From Ga0077530 sp046293075 (GTDB lineage: Bacteria; Pseudomonadota; Alphaproteobacteria; Rhizobiales; Hyphomicrobiaceae), in the NCBI GenBank assembly GCA_046293075.1, contig JBKBPL010000017.1, positions 1 to 64,000 of the forward strand: DNA of 64,000 bases, in the 5' to 3' direction. Of the stretch, positions 52,430 to 60,929 are shown piece after piece. Made by a program: the position numbers and the translations under genes. The notes beneath the pieces were generated by a model, which saw nothing but the letters and a program-made list of their open reading frames with translations, did no database searches and was not told where the DNA came from. How positions within the stretch are numbered: the first letter of the stretch is position 1; each line of letters begins with the position of its first letter.

Positions 52430-53590
52430 ATGACCGCCGCCATCCAGTTCGATCAGCTCCGTCTTCCTCCCGAGTGTGAGAAGCTGCGCGCCGAGGTTCG
52501 TGCCTTCATTGCCGAGGAGATCGAGGCCGGCACCATCAAGCCGAACGGTGCCACGGGCGGCGACAGCTTCAGCCGCGAGTTCAGCCGCAAGGTCGGCGCC
52601 AAGGGCTGGCTCGGCATGACCTGGCCGAAAAAGTACGGCGGCCACGAGCGCACGTTCCTCGAGCGCTACGTCGTGACGGAGGAGCTGAGGGTCGCCAACG
52701 CGCCGACGCGGCTCCATTTCGTTGCTGACCGCCAGAGCGGACCGATCCTGCTCAAGTACGCGCCCGAGCACGTCAAGATGAAGGTGCTGCCGGCCATCTG
52801 TCGCGGCGAGTGCTGCTTTGCCATCGGCATGAGCGAGCCGAACTCGGGCTCGGATCTTTTTGCGGCACGCACTCGCGCCACCAAGACGGATGGTGGCTGG
52901 CTGATCAATGGCACGAAGATCTGGACGTCGAATGCGCATCAGGCCGACTACATGATCGGCCTCTTCCGCACGTCGCCGCCTACCAAGGAGAACCGTCGCC
53001 ACGGCCTCACGCAGTTTCTCGTCGATATGAAGACGAAGGGCATTACCTGCAATCCGGTCTACCAGATCACAGGTCACCACGACTTCAACGAGGTCGTGTT
53101 CGACAACGCCTTCATCCCCGATGACCACGTGCTCGGCGAGATCGACGGCGCCTGGAAGCAGGCAACGAGCGAGCTGGCCTACGAGCGCAGCGGCCCCGAG
53201 CGCTTCCTTGAGACCTATTACGTGCTCGCGGAGCTGGTGCGGGTGCTCGGGCCCGATCCGGACGTGCGCGGCGCCGAAGGGCTCGGCCGGCTTGTGGCGC
53301 AGCTGCACACGCTGCGGCGCATGTCCGTCTCGGTCGCAGGGATGTTGCACGCCGGCAAGGAGCCGGTCCTGGAGGCGGCGATCGTCAAGGACGTCGGTAC
53401 GATCTGGGAACAGCGCCTCCCGCACAAGGCCCGCGAACTTGCAGCCTTCAGTGAGCCCGAAGCGACCAATCAGGTACCGTTCGCCGAGAAGCTCGCCTAT
53501 GCAACGACGATCGCGCCCAAGCTGACCATCCAGGGCGGCACCACCGAGGTCCTGCGCGGCATTATTGCGCGCGGCCTCGGGCTCAGGTGA
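52430..53590 (+). CDS. Acyl-CoA dehydrogenase, partner subunit
   Basis: This 386-residue flavoprotein introduces a double bond next to an acyl-CoA thioester. FAIGMSEPNSGSDLFAARTR and INGTKIWTSNAHQADYM bind FAD and substrate. ELAYERSGPERFLETYYVL lies in the helix that carries the base in FadE29-like members, and TIQGGTTEVLRGIIARGLGL is the C-terminal signature. No clear ribosome site precedes ATG 52430. It starts 35 bp after the first dehydrogenase and probably forms a heteromer with it. Confidence 0.92.
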   Translation: MTAAIQFDQLRLPPECEKLRAEVRAFIAEEIEAGTIKPNGATGGDSFSREFSRKVGAKGWLGMTWPKKYGGHERTFLERYVVTEELRVANAPTRLHFVADRQSGPILLKYAPEHVKMKVLPAICRGECCFAIGMSEPNSGSDLFAARTRATKTDGGWLINGTKIWTSNAHQADYMIGLFRTSPPTKENRRHGLTQFLVDMKTKGITCNPVYQITGHHDFNEVVFDNAFIPDDHVLGEIDGAWKQATSELAYERSGPERFLETYYVLAELVRVLGPDPDVRGAEGLGRLVAQLHTLRRMSVSVAGMLHAGKEPVLEAAIVKDVGTIWEQRLPHKARELAAFSEPEATNQVPFAEKLAYATTIAPKLTIQGGTTEVLRGIIARGLGLR

Positions 53591-53603
53591 GACGGGCGGT
53601 GCG

Positions 53604-55757
53604 ATGGCAGATCTTGCAAAGCTGTTGTCACCGCGAAGCATCGCCGTTATCGGCGCCGCGCCCAAGGGGCAGGGTCTGCGCGGGCGCATCCTCGAAATTC
53701 TGAATGCCCATCCCTATGCGGGCGGCATCTATCCGGTGAGCCGCAGCCACGGCGAGGTGCAGGGCCTCACGGCCTACCCGACGATCGCCGACGTGCCGGG
53801 GCCGGTCGATCTCGCCGTTCTCATCATTCCGGCAGGCTTCGTTGTCGACGAGTTGCGCCGCTGTGGCGAGGCGGGCGTCGGCGCCGCGATCGTGCTGAGT
53901 TCCGGTTTTGCCGAGGAGCCGGGCGAGACTGGCGCGAAGATGCAGGCCGAAATCAGGGCCATTGGCGCCGAGTACGGCATGGCTGTCATGGGGCCGAACT
54001 CCGAGGGCTTCGCCAACCTGCCGCTCGCACTCTGCCCAACGTTCAGCCCGGCGGTCAGCCCGTCGAACCTCTCGCTGCTGCCGAAGCATCCGCTCGGCGC
54101 CCGTCGCGTGTCCGTGATCGCCCAAAGCGGCGGCATGGGCTTTGGCTTCTATGATCGCGGCCGGCCGAAGGAACTCGGCTTCAACCTCATCGTGACGACG
54201 GGCAACGAGGCCTCCCTCGAAGTGCTCGACTATGCCGACCACCTGATCGACGATGCGAGCACCGATGTCTTGCTCATGCTCGTCGAGGACATCAAAACAG
54301 GACCGAAGTTTGCCGCCGTCGCCGAGAAAGCACTACGCGCCGGCAAGCCCATCATCCTGAGCAAGATCGGCCAGTCGGATGCTGGTGCGCGGGCCGCGGC
54401 CTCGCATACGGCGGCGCTCGCCGGCTCCTACGCGAGCTTCAGCGCCATGGCCCGCCATTACGGGATGGTCGAGGGCCGCGATCTCGAGGAGATGGTCGAT
54501 CTCGCGCAGGGTTTCCTTGTCGCCGGGGCCGATCTGCCCGCCGGGCGCCGCATCGGCATCTGCACGGCCTCAGGTGGTGGCGGCGGATGGATGGCGGATG
54601 CCTGTGCGGCTGCCGGGCTTGAGGTTCCAGAGCTCGACGCTGCCACGCGGCGTGAGATCGACAAGATCATCCCGAGCTACGGCACGTCGCAAAATCCGGT
54701 TGATGGCACGGCGCAGGCGATCCGCAGCGCCGGCTACGCCGGCCTTGCCGGACGCGTCGCGGCATCGCCGATGGTGGATGGCATCATGGTCGTCATGAGC
54801 GGGCGCGCCGGTGAGCACGTGGCCCACGAACGCGAGGCGCTCATGAAACTCCGGCGCGAGACAAGCAAGCCGATTTTCATGTGGAGCTACACGATCCCCG
54901 TTCCGCTGACGCTCGAGACGCTCGCCGAGGCCGGCTATCCGCTTTTCACGAACATGCGCAACGCCGCCGGCACGATGGCGGCGATGGTCGACTACCGTGA
55001 GCGGCGCGACCGCTTCCTCACGGCGCCTGCGCCTGTGCGCATGGCCGCGCCCGTGCACGAGCACGTTGCCGGAATGCTGGCCAGGAGCCACCGTGTGCTC
55101 ACCGAGTTCGAGGCCCGCCGTGTGCTCGCGGCCTATGGCATCGGCGATACCGCGCACCAGCACCTCGCGCGGACCATGGAGCAGGCAGCGGAAGCGGCGG
55201 GCTCGATCGGTGGTCCGGTGGCCATGAAGGTTCAATCGCGGGACATCCTTCACAAGACGGAGGCTGGTGGCGTCGCGCTTGGTGTCGAAGCCGCGCGCGT
55301 GCGTGAGGCGTTCGCCACGATCATCGAGCGCGCGCAGGAATATGCACCAGAGGCGGCGGTCGACGGCGTGCTCGTGCAGCCCATGGCGGCGCCGGGTCGC
55401 GAGGTCATTCTCGGCATCAACAGCGATCCGTTGTTCGGTCCGATGCTCATGGTCGGCCTCGGCGGTATCCATGTCGAGGTGCTGAAGGATGTGGCGCTGG
55501 CGCCGGTACCGCTCACCAAGCCGGCTGCGCTCGCGCTCATCGACAGGCTCAAGGGCCGGGCGCTGCTCGATGCGCAGCGCGGTGCAGCGGCCGCAGATGT
55601 GGACGCACTTGCCGAGCTGATGGTGCGGCTGTCCTGCTTCGCCGCGGACCATGCCGAGACCGTTGCCGAGATCGACCTCAATCCGGTGTTCGTGCATCCT
55701 GCCGGCCAGGGCGTGACGATCGCGGATGCCCTCATCATCCAGCGTGGGCACGGCTGA
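53604..55757 (+). CDS. ADP-forming acyl-CoA synthetase, fused alpha-beta type
   Basis: This 717-residue protein joins the CoA-binding and ligase-CoA parts (about 1-470) to an ATP-grasp part (about 500-715). LLSPRSIAVIGAAPKGQGLR is the CoA-binding start. SVIAQSGGMGFGFYDRG and the phospho-His segment ARAAASHTAALAGSYA mark the ligase. AMKVQSRDILHKTEAGGVAL and VAEIDLNPVFVHP mark the ATP-grasp. It forms or breaks an acyl-CoA with ATP/ADP. In this run it could activate the incoming acid or recover ATP from a product. It lies 13 bp after the dehydrogenase. Confidence 0.92.
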   Translation: MADLAKLLSPRSIAVIGAAPKGQGLRGRILEILNAHPYAGGIYPVSRSHGEVQGLTAYPTIADVPGPVDLAVLIIPAGFVVDELRRCGEAGVGAAIVLSSGFAEEPGETGAKMQAEIRAIGAEYGMAVMGPNSEGFANLPLALCPTFSPAVSPSNLSLLPKHPLGARRVSVIAQSGGMGFGFYDRGRPKELGFNLIVTTGNEASLEVLDYADHLIDDASTDVLLMLVEDIKTGPKFAAVAEKALRAGKPIILSKIGQSDAGARAAASHTAALAGSYASFSAMARHYGMVEGRDLEEMVDLAQGFLVAGADLPAGRRIGICTASGGGGGWMADACAAAGLEVPELDAATRREIDKIIPSYGTSQNPVDGTAQAIRSAGYAGLAGRVAASPMVDGIMVVMSGRAGEHVAHEREALMKLRRETSKPIFMWSYTIPVPLTLETLAEAGYPLFTNMRNAAGTMAAMVDYRERRDRFLTAPAPVRMAAPVHEHVAGMLARSHRVLTEFEARRVLAAYGIGDTAHQHLARTMEQAAEAAGSIGGPVAMKVQSRDILHKTEAGGVALGVEAARVREAFATIIERAQEYAPEAAVDGVLVQPMAAPGREVILGINSDPLFGPMLMVGLGGIHVEVLKDVALAPVPLTKPAALALIDRLKGRALLDAQRGAAAADVDALAELMVRLSCFAADHAETVAEIDLNPVFVHPAGQGVTIADALIIQRGHG

Positions 55758-55796
55758 GCCCATGCGCCACCCGATTTCCTGCTGACGGAGCGACCC

Positions 55797-56594
55797 ATGA
55801 GCACTTTCACCGACATCACCATCGAGCGTAGCGGGAACGTGGCGACCATCGTCATTCAGCGCCCACCGCACAATTTCTTCGATATGTCCCTGATCAAGCA
55901 GATCGCCACGGCGCTCGAGGCGTTCGACAGCGAGATCGACATTCGCTCGGTGGTGCTCGCAAGCGAAGGCAAGTCATTCTGCGCGGGCGCGAACTTCGGC
56001 GACGGCAGCAGCCTTGACGCGCAGGGCAACCGCCCGGGCGAGAGCACGCTCAACAGCTCCGGCCATCTCTATCAGGAGGCGGTGCGCATCTTTCGCGCCA
56101 GGAAGCCCATCGTCGCTGCCGTGCAGGGGCCGGCCATCGGCGGCGGTCTTGGGCTCGCGGTCGCCTGCGACTTTCGTATTGCGGCGCCGGAAGCGCGCTT
56201 CTCGGCGAACTTCACACGCCTCGGCTTTCATCCGGGCTTCGGCCTCACGTACACGCTGCCGCGCCTGATCGGTATGCAAGAGGCCTCGAAGCTCTTTTAC
56301 ACGAGCCGCCGGATCACCGGCGAGGAGGCCCTCGCAATCGGCCTTGCCGACGAGGTCGTGCCGCTCGCCGACGTGCGCAAGCGGGCCCAGGAGTTTGCAG
56401 CAGAGATCGCGGAGAACGCGCCGCTTGCCGTGCAAGCGACGCGTGCGACGCTTCGGGCCGGCCTTGCTGACAAGGTCAAGGAGCAGACCGACCTCGAGCT
56501 GAGCCTGCAGAGCAAGCTGCGTGCTGCAGACGACTTCAAGGAAGGCGTGAAGGCCTATGCCGAGCGCCGCAAGCCGAATTTCACAGGGCGGTAG
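55797..56594 (+). CDS. Enoyl-CoA hydratase/isomerase family protein
   Basis: This 265-residue crotonase-fold enzyme probably hydrates the enoyl-CoA made by the paired dehydrogenases. VVLASEGKSFCAGANFGDGS and VAAVQGPAIGGGLGLAVACD form the oxyanion hole. Where the first catalytic Glu is usual the sequence has Gly-Leu (GGGLGLA), and the second site reads TRLGFHPGFGLTYTLPRLIG with no Glu. Both hydratase glutamates thus seem absent, so it may be an isomerase, hydrolase or lyase of the superfamily. It has a GGAG ribosome site and lies 39 bp after the synthetase. Confidence 0.88.
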   Translation: MSTFTDITIERSGNVATIVIQRPPHNFFDMSLIKQIATALEAFDSEIDIRSVVLASEGKSFCAGANFGDGSSLDAQGNRPGESTLNSSGHLYQEAVRIFRARKPIVAAVQGPAIGGGLGLAVACDFRIAAPEARFSANFTRLGFHPGFGLTYTLPRLIGMQEASKLFYTSRRITGEEALAIGLADEVVPLADVRKRAQEFAAEIAENAPLAVQATRATLRAGLADKVKEQTDLELSLQSKLRAADDFKEGVKAYAERRKPNFTGR

Positions 56595-56669
56595 CGCGCC
56601 CGAGCACGCGCGCGTGTAGGGACAACCGGCTCGCTCAATGAAGCCGGGCGCACACGGAGGAGGAACGCC

Positions 56670-57485
56670 ATGCCTGCGGGCTACAACGACGACCCGGGTC
56701 TCGCCGGTAAGGTCGCGATCATCGCCGGCGGCGGCGCTGCCGGCGATGGCATCGGCAATGGCCGTGCGGCCGCGATCCTGCTCGCATCGTCTGGCACGAA
56801 GGTGCTCGTCGTCGACCGCGAGCTGGCACTTGCTCAGCGCACTGTGGACATGATCACGGCCGAGGGCGGCATTGCCGCGGCGCACGCCGCGGACCTTACG
56901 GACGAGGCCCAGTGCAGGATGGCCGTCGAGGCGGCCGTGAACCGTTTCGGGCGCCTCGACTTCCTCGACAACAATATCGGCATCTCCAGTCGCGGCACCG
57001 TGGTCACCGAGCCGCTGGAGACTTGGCAGCGCATGATGCAGGTCAACGTCGAGGCCATGTTCCTGACCTCCAAATATGCCATTCCCGCCATGGTCAAGAC
57101 GGCGGGCAAAGGCGCCATCGTCAATGTCTCGTCGATCTCGGCGCTGCGCCCGCGCGGGCTCACCATCTACACAACGACCAAGGCGGCGATCATCGGCCTG
57201 ACGCGCGCCATGGCCGTTGATCATGGCAAGGACGGCATCCGCGTCAACTGCGTCGCGCCGGGTCCGGTCTACACGCCGATGGTCTATTCCCGCGGCATGA
57301 GCGACAAGGCGCGCGACAACCGCCGCCGCGCCTCGGCCCTCGGCACAGAGGGCACCGGCTGGGACATCGGCAATGCCGTGCGCTTTCTGATGTCCGATCA
57401 TGCCCGCTACATCACCGGCCATACGCTCGTCGTGGACGGCGGTGTCACGCTTCAGGCGCCGGAGCGCGAGAGCGAGAGCGAATAA
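56670..57485 (+). CDS. SDR-family oxidoreductase (first of two paralogues)
   Basis: This 271-residue dehydrogenase has a Rossmann start with an expanded Gly loop (IIAGGGAAGDGIGNGRAAAI), NNIGISSRG, catalytic Ser (VNVSSISAL), and YTTTK with Tyr and Lys in place. NCVAPGPVYTPMVYSRGMSD and ITGHTLVVDGGVTLQ close the domain. It probably oxidises the 3-hydroxy group of a CoA ester or a ring alcohol. AGGAGGAA precedes the ATG. Its closest relative in the window is the SDR at 58079, which shares the expanded loop. Confidence 0.9.
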   Translation: MPAGYNDDPGLAGKVAIIAGGGAAGDGIGNGRAAAILLASSGTKVLVVDRELALAQRTVDMITAEGGIAAAHAADLTDEAQCRMAVEAAVNRFGRLDFLDNNIGISSRGTVVTEPLETWQRMMQVNVEAMFLTSKYAIPAMVKTAGKGAIVNVSSISALRPRGLTIYTTTKAAIIGLTRAMAVDHGKDGIRVNCVAPGPVYTPMVYSRGMSDKARDNRRRASALGTEGTGWDIGNAVRFLMSDHARYITGHTLVVDGGVTLQAPERESESE

Positions 57486-57508
57486 CGAGACCGCCGAGGA
57501 AACCGAGC

Positions 57509-58066
57509 ATGGCCCGCCTGCCCTACATCGAGAAGGCCGATCTGGCGCCCGCGCATCAAGATCTGCTGAAGCGCGAGATCACGCTTTATAAGCAGCTCGT
57601 GAACAGTCCCAATGCGCTGCGCGCCTTCCAGGGGCTCGGCCAGTTCATCCGCTACAAGAGCACGCTCGACACGCGGCTCAGGGAGCTTGCAATCCTCCAG
57701 GTCGGCTGGCTCGCCCGCTCGCCCTACGAATGGTCGCACCACATCAAGCTCGGCTACGAGTTCGGCGTGAGCGACGCGGACATCGAGGCGCTCATCGCCG
57801 ACACTGCAGGCGAGGCGACATCCCTCGGCGATCTCGAACGGCTCGTGCTTCTGGCGGCGCGGGAGGCGACGAGCGACGGTGCCGTGAGCGGCGCCACGTT
57901 CGATGCGCTGCGCCGGCATCTTTCCAATGAGCACATGATCGATCTCGTCATGACCGTCGCGTTCTACAATGCCGTTGTGCGCGTTCTTGCGAGCCTGGAG
58001 ATCGATGTCGAGCCCGACTATCAGAAGTATCTCGACAAGTATCCCTTTCCCGCGACGCCGGTCTGA
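57509..58066 (+). CDS. Carboxymuconolactone-decarboxylase-like (AhpD-fold) protein
   Basis: This 185-residue all-helical protein has the CMD pattern: LDTRLRELAILQVGWLARSP and YEWSHHIKLGYEFGVSDADI. The CxxC pair of AhpD-type peroxidases is missing; the site reads EWSHH, as in CMD-like proteins that use Glu and His. The late segment HLSNEHMIDLVMTVAFYNAV is typical. In catabolic clusters such proteins may act as decarboxylases, hydrolases or isomerases of lactone or keto-acid intermediates. It lies 23 bp after one SDR and 12 bp before another. Confidence 0.85.
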   Translation: MARLPYIEKADLAPAHQDLLKREITLYKQLVNSPNALRAFQGLGQFIRYKSTLDTRLRELAILQVGWLARSPYEWSHHIKLGYEFGVSDADIEALIADTAGEATSLGDLERLVLLAAREATSDGAVSGATFDALRRHLSNEHMIDLVMTVAFYNAVVRVLASLEIDVEPDYQKYLDKYPFPATPV

Positions 58067-58078
58067 AGGAGTGCATTG

Positions 58079-58885
58079 ATGCGGATGAAGGATAAGGTTG
58101 CGGTCGTCATCGGCGCCGGCCAGAGCCCCGGCGAGGGCATGGGCAATGGCCGCGCCACGGCCATCGTCTTCGCGCGTGAGGGTGCGAAAGTCCTTTGCGT
58201 CGACAATCGGTTCGAGTCGGCCGAGGAAACCGCAGAGATCATCGCCAAGGCCGGTGGCACGGCCGCAGCCTTCAGAGCCGACGTGACGAAAGAGGCCGAG
58301 ATGAAGGCGGCCGTCGATGAGGCGGTGCAGCGATGGGGGCGCCTCGACACGCTGCACTACAATGTGGGCGTATCACTCGGCGGCGGCGACAGGCCGCCGC
58401 TCGAGATCACCGAGGAGGCCTTCGACAAGGTCAACGCGATCAACCTGCGCGGCTTCATTATGGCGTGCAAGCACGCGCTGCCGATCATGCGCGAGCAGCG
58501 CTCGGGCTCGATCCTGTCGATTTCCTCCGTGGCCGCCCTTTCGGCGAGCTACGCGACGGTCGCCTACAAAACGACCAAGGCTGGCATGATCGCCTACACC
58601 GAGCAGATCGCGCGGCACAATGCCGAGTACGGCGTGCGGGCCAATATCATCCTGCCGGGGCTCATGGACACGCCCATGGCCGTGGATACGCGCGCCCGTG
58701 TCTGGGGGCAGCCGCGCGCCGAGGTTGTGGCATCGCGCAACGCCCGTGTGCCACTGCGAAAGACCATGGGGACGGCCTGGGACGTCGCCAATGCAGCGCT
58801 CTTCCTCGCGTCGGACGAGGCAGGCTTCATCACCGGCGTGGCGCTGCCGGTCGACGGCGGCGCTCTGCTGCGCGCGAGCGATTGA
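58079..58885 (+). CDS. SDR-family oxidoreductase (second paralogue)
   Basis: This 268-residue dehydrogenase has the same expanded cofactor loop as the SDR at 56670 (VIGAGQSPGEGMGNGRATAI), then HYNVGVSLGG, Ser in ILSISSVAAL, and AYKTTKAG with catalytic Tyr and Lys. ILPGLMDTPMAVDTRARVWG and ITGVALPVDGGALLRASD end the domain. Start ATG 58079 has AAGGAG 7 nt upstream; the TTG just before it is not used. It closes the seven-gene run. The next 283 bp contain no convincing gene and a dyad at 59006-59029. Confidence 0.9.
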   Translation: MRMKDKVAVVIGAGQSPGEGMGNGRATAIVFAREGAKVLCVDNRFESAEETAEIIAKAGGTAAAFRADVTKEAEMKAAVDEAVQRWGRLDTLHYNVGVSLGGGDRPPLEITEEAFDKVNAINLRGFIMACKHALPIMREQRSGSILSISSVAALSASYATVAYKTTKAGMIAYTEQIARHNAEYGVRANIILPGLMDTPMAVDTRARVWGQPRAEVVASRNARVPLRKTMGTAWDVANAALFLASDEAGFITGVALPVDGGALLRASD

Positions 58886-59005
58886 TTGATGGGGTCGTTC
58901 ACCATGACAAGGAGCATTGATCGCGCGTCGGCGACAGACTAGCCTGATCGCACCGCAAGAGACCCCGCTCGGGGTGGATTGGCGCAACAGCGCGGACGCA
59001 GAAAA

Positions 59006-59029
59006 GGCCAGGACGGCAAGCGCCTGGCC
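59006..59029 (-). terminator. Minus-strand hairpin with T-run in a plus-strand intergenic gap
   Basis: GGCCAGG and CCTGGCC form a 7-bp stem with a 10-nt loop. Read on the minus strand the stem is followed by TTTT, the pattern of an intrinsic terminator. No minus-strand gene ends here, so it might block antisense transcription, or be chance. Confidence 0.3.
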
Positions 59030-59168
59030 GATCCGGCGAAGAAAATCAAAGGGCCGCTCGAGCCGCGTCGGCCCCAGGCCCAGGAACGAGTGCCACTGGG
59101 CGCATGGGATTAGGAAGGCGGTCGGCGTCAAACTTGGCGGCGATTGGGAATGACAAAGGAGGAAACGC

Positions 59169-60764
59169 ATGAGAGCAGTTTGGTACGCGACGGCAGCGCT
59201 AGGGCTGGCCGTCGGCATCGGAGGCGTCGCCCCGGCGTTCGCCCAGAAGCAGGGCGGCACGCTCCGCATCTATCATCGCGACAATCCGCCGAGCGCATCG
59301 ATCCATGAGGAGGCGACGGTCTCGACGGTCCTGCCGTTCATGGCGATCTACAACAATCTCGTCGTCTACGATCAGCAGAAGAAGCAGAACAATATGGACA
59401 CGATCGTCGCCGACCTAGCCAAGAGCTGGGCATGGGACGGGTCCAAGACCAAGCTGACATTCAAGCTGCACGAAGGCGTGAAGTGGCACGATGGCAAGCC
59501 CTTCACGGCGGAGGACGTCAAATGCACCTTCGAGCTGCTGCAGGGCAAGGGCAAGCAGAAGCTTCGCAAGAACCCGCGCGCGATCTGGTTCCGTAACCTG
59601 AAAGAGGTCACGACCAATGGTCCGCATGAGGCGACCTTCGTGCTCGAGAAGCCTCAGGCCGCATTTCTAGCCCTGCTCGCCTCGGGCTATACGCCAATCT
59701 ATCCGTGCCATGTGAGCCCGGCGGACATGCGCACCAAGCCGGTCGGCACCGGGCCCTTCAAGTTTGCCGAGTTCAAAGGCAACGAGGTCATTCGCCTGGT
59801 CCGCAATCCCGATTACTGGAAGAAGGGCAAGCCTCACGTCGATGCGATCGAGATGCGCATCATCACCAACCGCTCGACGCGCATTCTGGCATTCCAGGCC
59901 GGCGAGTTCGACATGACCTTCTCGCAGGACATCACGATCCCGCTGCTGAAGGACATGGAGAAGCAGGCGCCGAAGGCGATCTGCGAGGTCAAGCCTCAGT
60001 ACGTGCATCGCAACCTGATCGTGAACCGCGAGGCCGCGCCTTTCGACAAGCCCGAGATCCGCAGGGCGATGGCTCTCGCGCTCGACCGTAAGGCGTTCAT
60101 CGATATCCTCACGGAAGGCAAGGGCGACATTGGCGGCGCAATGCTGCCGCTGCCCGAAGGCCAGTGGGGCATGCCGCCCGAGGAGCTGGCCAAGATGACC
60201 GGCTACACCGGCGACGTCGCCAAGAACCGCGCCGAGGGCCGCAAGATCATGGAGAGCCTCGGCTACAGCGCGTCCAATCCGCTGAAGGTCAAGATCGCGA
60301 CCCGCAACATTGCCATCTATCGCGATCCGGCGGTGATCCTGATCGATCAGCTCAAGCAGATCCACATGGAGGGCGAGCTTGAAGTGGTCGATACGCCCCT
60401 CTGGCATGCCAAGGTCGCCCGCAAGGACTACCAGGTCGGGATGAACCTGACGGGTGTGGCGGTTGACGATCCCGACGCCAACCTTGTCGAGAACTACGCC
60501 TGCAAGTCGGAGCGCAACTACACGAACTACTGCAATCCGGAGGTCGAGAAGCTGATCGAGCAGCAGTCCACGATCACGGATGTGGCCGAGCGGAAGAAAG
60601 TCGTCTGGAAAATCGAGCAGATCCTCAATGACGACCTCGCACGCCCGGTCATCTATCACGACCGCGCCGCGACCTGCTGGTGGCCCCACGTGAAGGGCTT
60701 CGTCGGCCACGAGAACTCGATCTACAACAACTGGCGTCTCGAGGACGTGTGGCTCGACAAGTAG
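59169..60764 (+). CDS. Peptide-type ABC transporter substrate-binding protein (SBP family 5)
   Basis: This 531-residue precursor has a signal peptide MRAVWYATAALGLAVGIGGV, cleaved near AFA-QK. Family 5 marks are LAKSWAWDGSKTKLTFKLHE, VKWHDGKPFTAEDVKCTFEL, GTGPFKFAEFKGNEVIRLVR and KPEIRRAMALALDRKAFIDI. AAGGAGGAAAC precedes the ATG, the strongest ribosome site of its operon. Although the family is named for peptides, many members carry other compounds. Its place after the catabolic run suggests the ligand may be the substrate of that run. A 10-bp hairpin follows. Confidence 0.92.
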   Translation: MRAVWYATAALGLAVGIGGVAPAFAQKQGGTLRIYHRDNPPSASIHEEATVSTVLPFMAIYNNLVVYDQQKKQNNMDTIVADLAKSWAWDGSKTKLTFKLHEGVKWHDGKPFTAEDVKCTFELLQGKGKQKLRKNPRAIWFRNLKEVTTNGPHEATFVLEKPQAAFLALLASGYTPIYPCHVSPADMRTKPVGTGPFKFAEFKGNEVIRLVRNPDYWKKGKPHVDAIEMRIITNRSTRILAFQAGEFDMTFSQDITIPLLKDMEKQAPKAICEVKPQYVHRNLIVNREAAPFDKPEIRRAMALALDRKAFIDILTEGKGDIGGAMLPLPEGQWGMPPEELAKMTGYTGDVAKNRAEGRKIMESLGYSASNPLKVKIATRNIAIYRDPAVILIDQLKQIHMEGELEVVDTPLWHAKVARKDYQVGMNLTGVAVDDPDANLVENYACKSERNYTNYCNPEVEKLIEQQSTITDVAERKKVVWKIEQILNDDLARPVIYHDRAATCWWPHVKGFVGHENSIYNNWRLEDVWLDK

Positions 60765-60789
60765 GGCCCAGTGACTGAGGCTCAGCGTT

Positions 60790-60813
60790 GGCACGGAGCG
60801 CCCGCTCCGTGCC
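60790..60813 (+). promoter_or_regulatory. Perfect hairpin between the binding-protein and permease genes
   Basis: GGCACGGAGC and GCTCCGTGCC form a perfect 10-bp stem with a GCCC loop, 25 nt after the binding-protein stop and 116 nt before the permease start. No T-run follows. It occupies the same place as the hairpins at 14021 and 21444. Confidence 0.6.
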
Positions 60814-60929
60814 GCGCGGGCGCCTATGCGGTTCTGCCTCGGCAGGATCTTGTGAGGATGCGTTGGCGCAGGCCGCCGCATCCGGCCAACGACGTAGCGA
60901 TGTACCAGACGACCTGAGGGAGGCTCCGC

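Noticed and set aside
58917..59153. Small frame of 78 codons in the gap before the SBP gene, and a second frame there ending near 59112
   Set aside because: TTG or no start, no ribosome site, biased composition and no recognisable family. A dyad with T-run crosses both.
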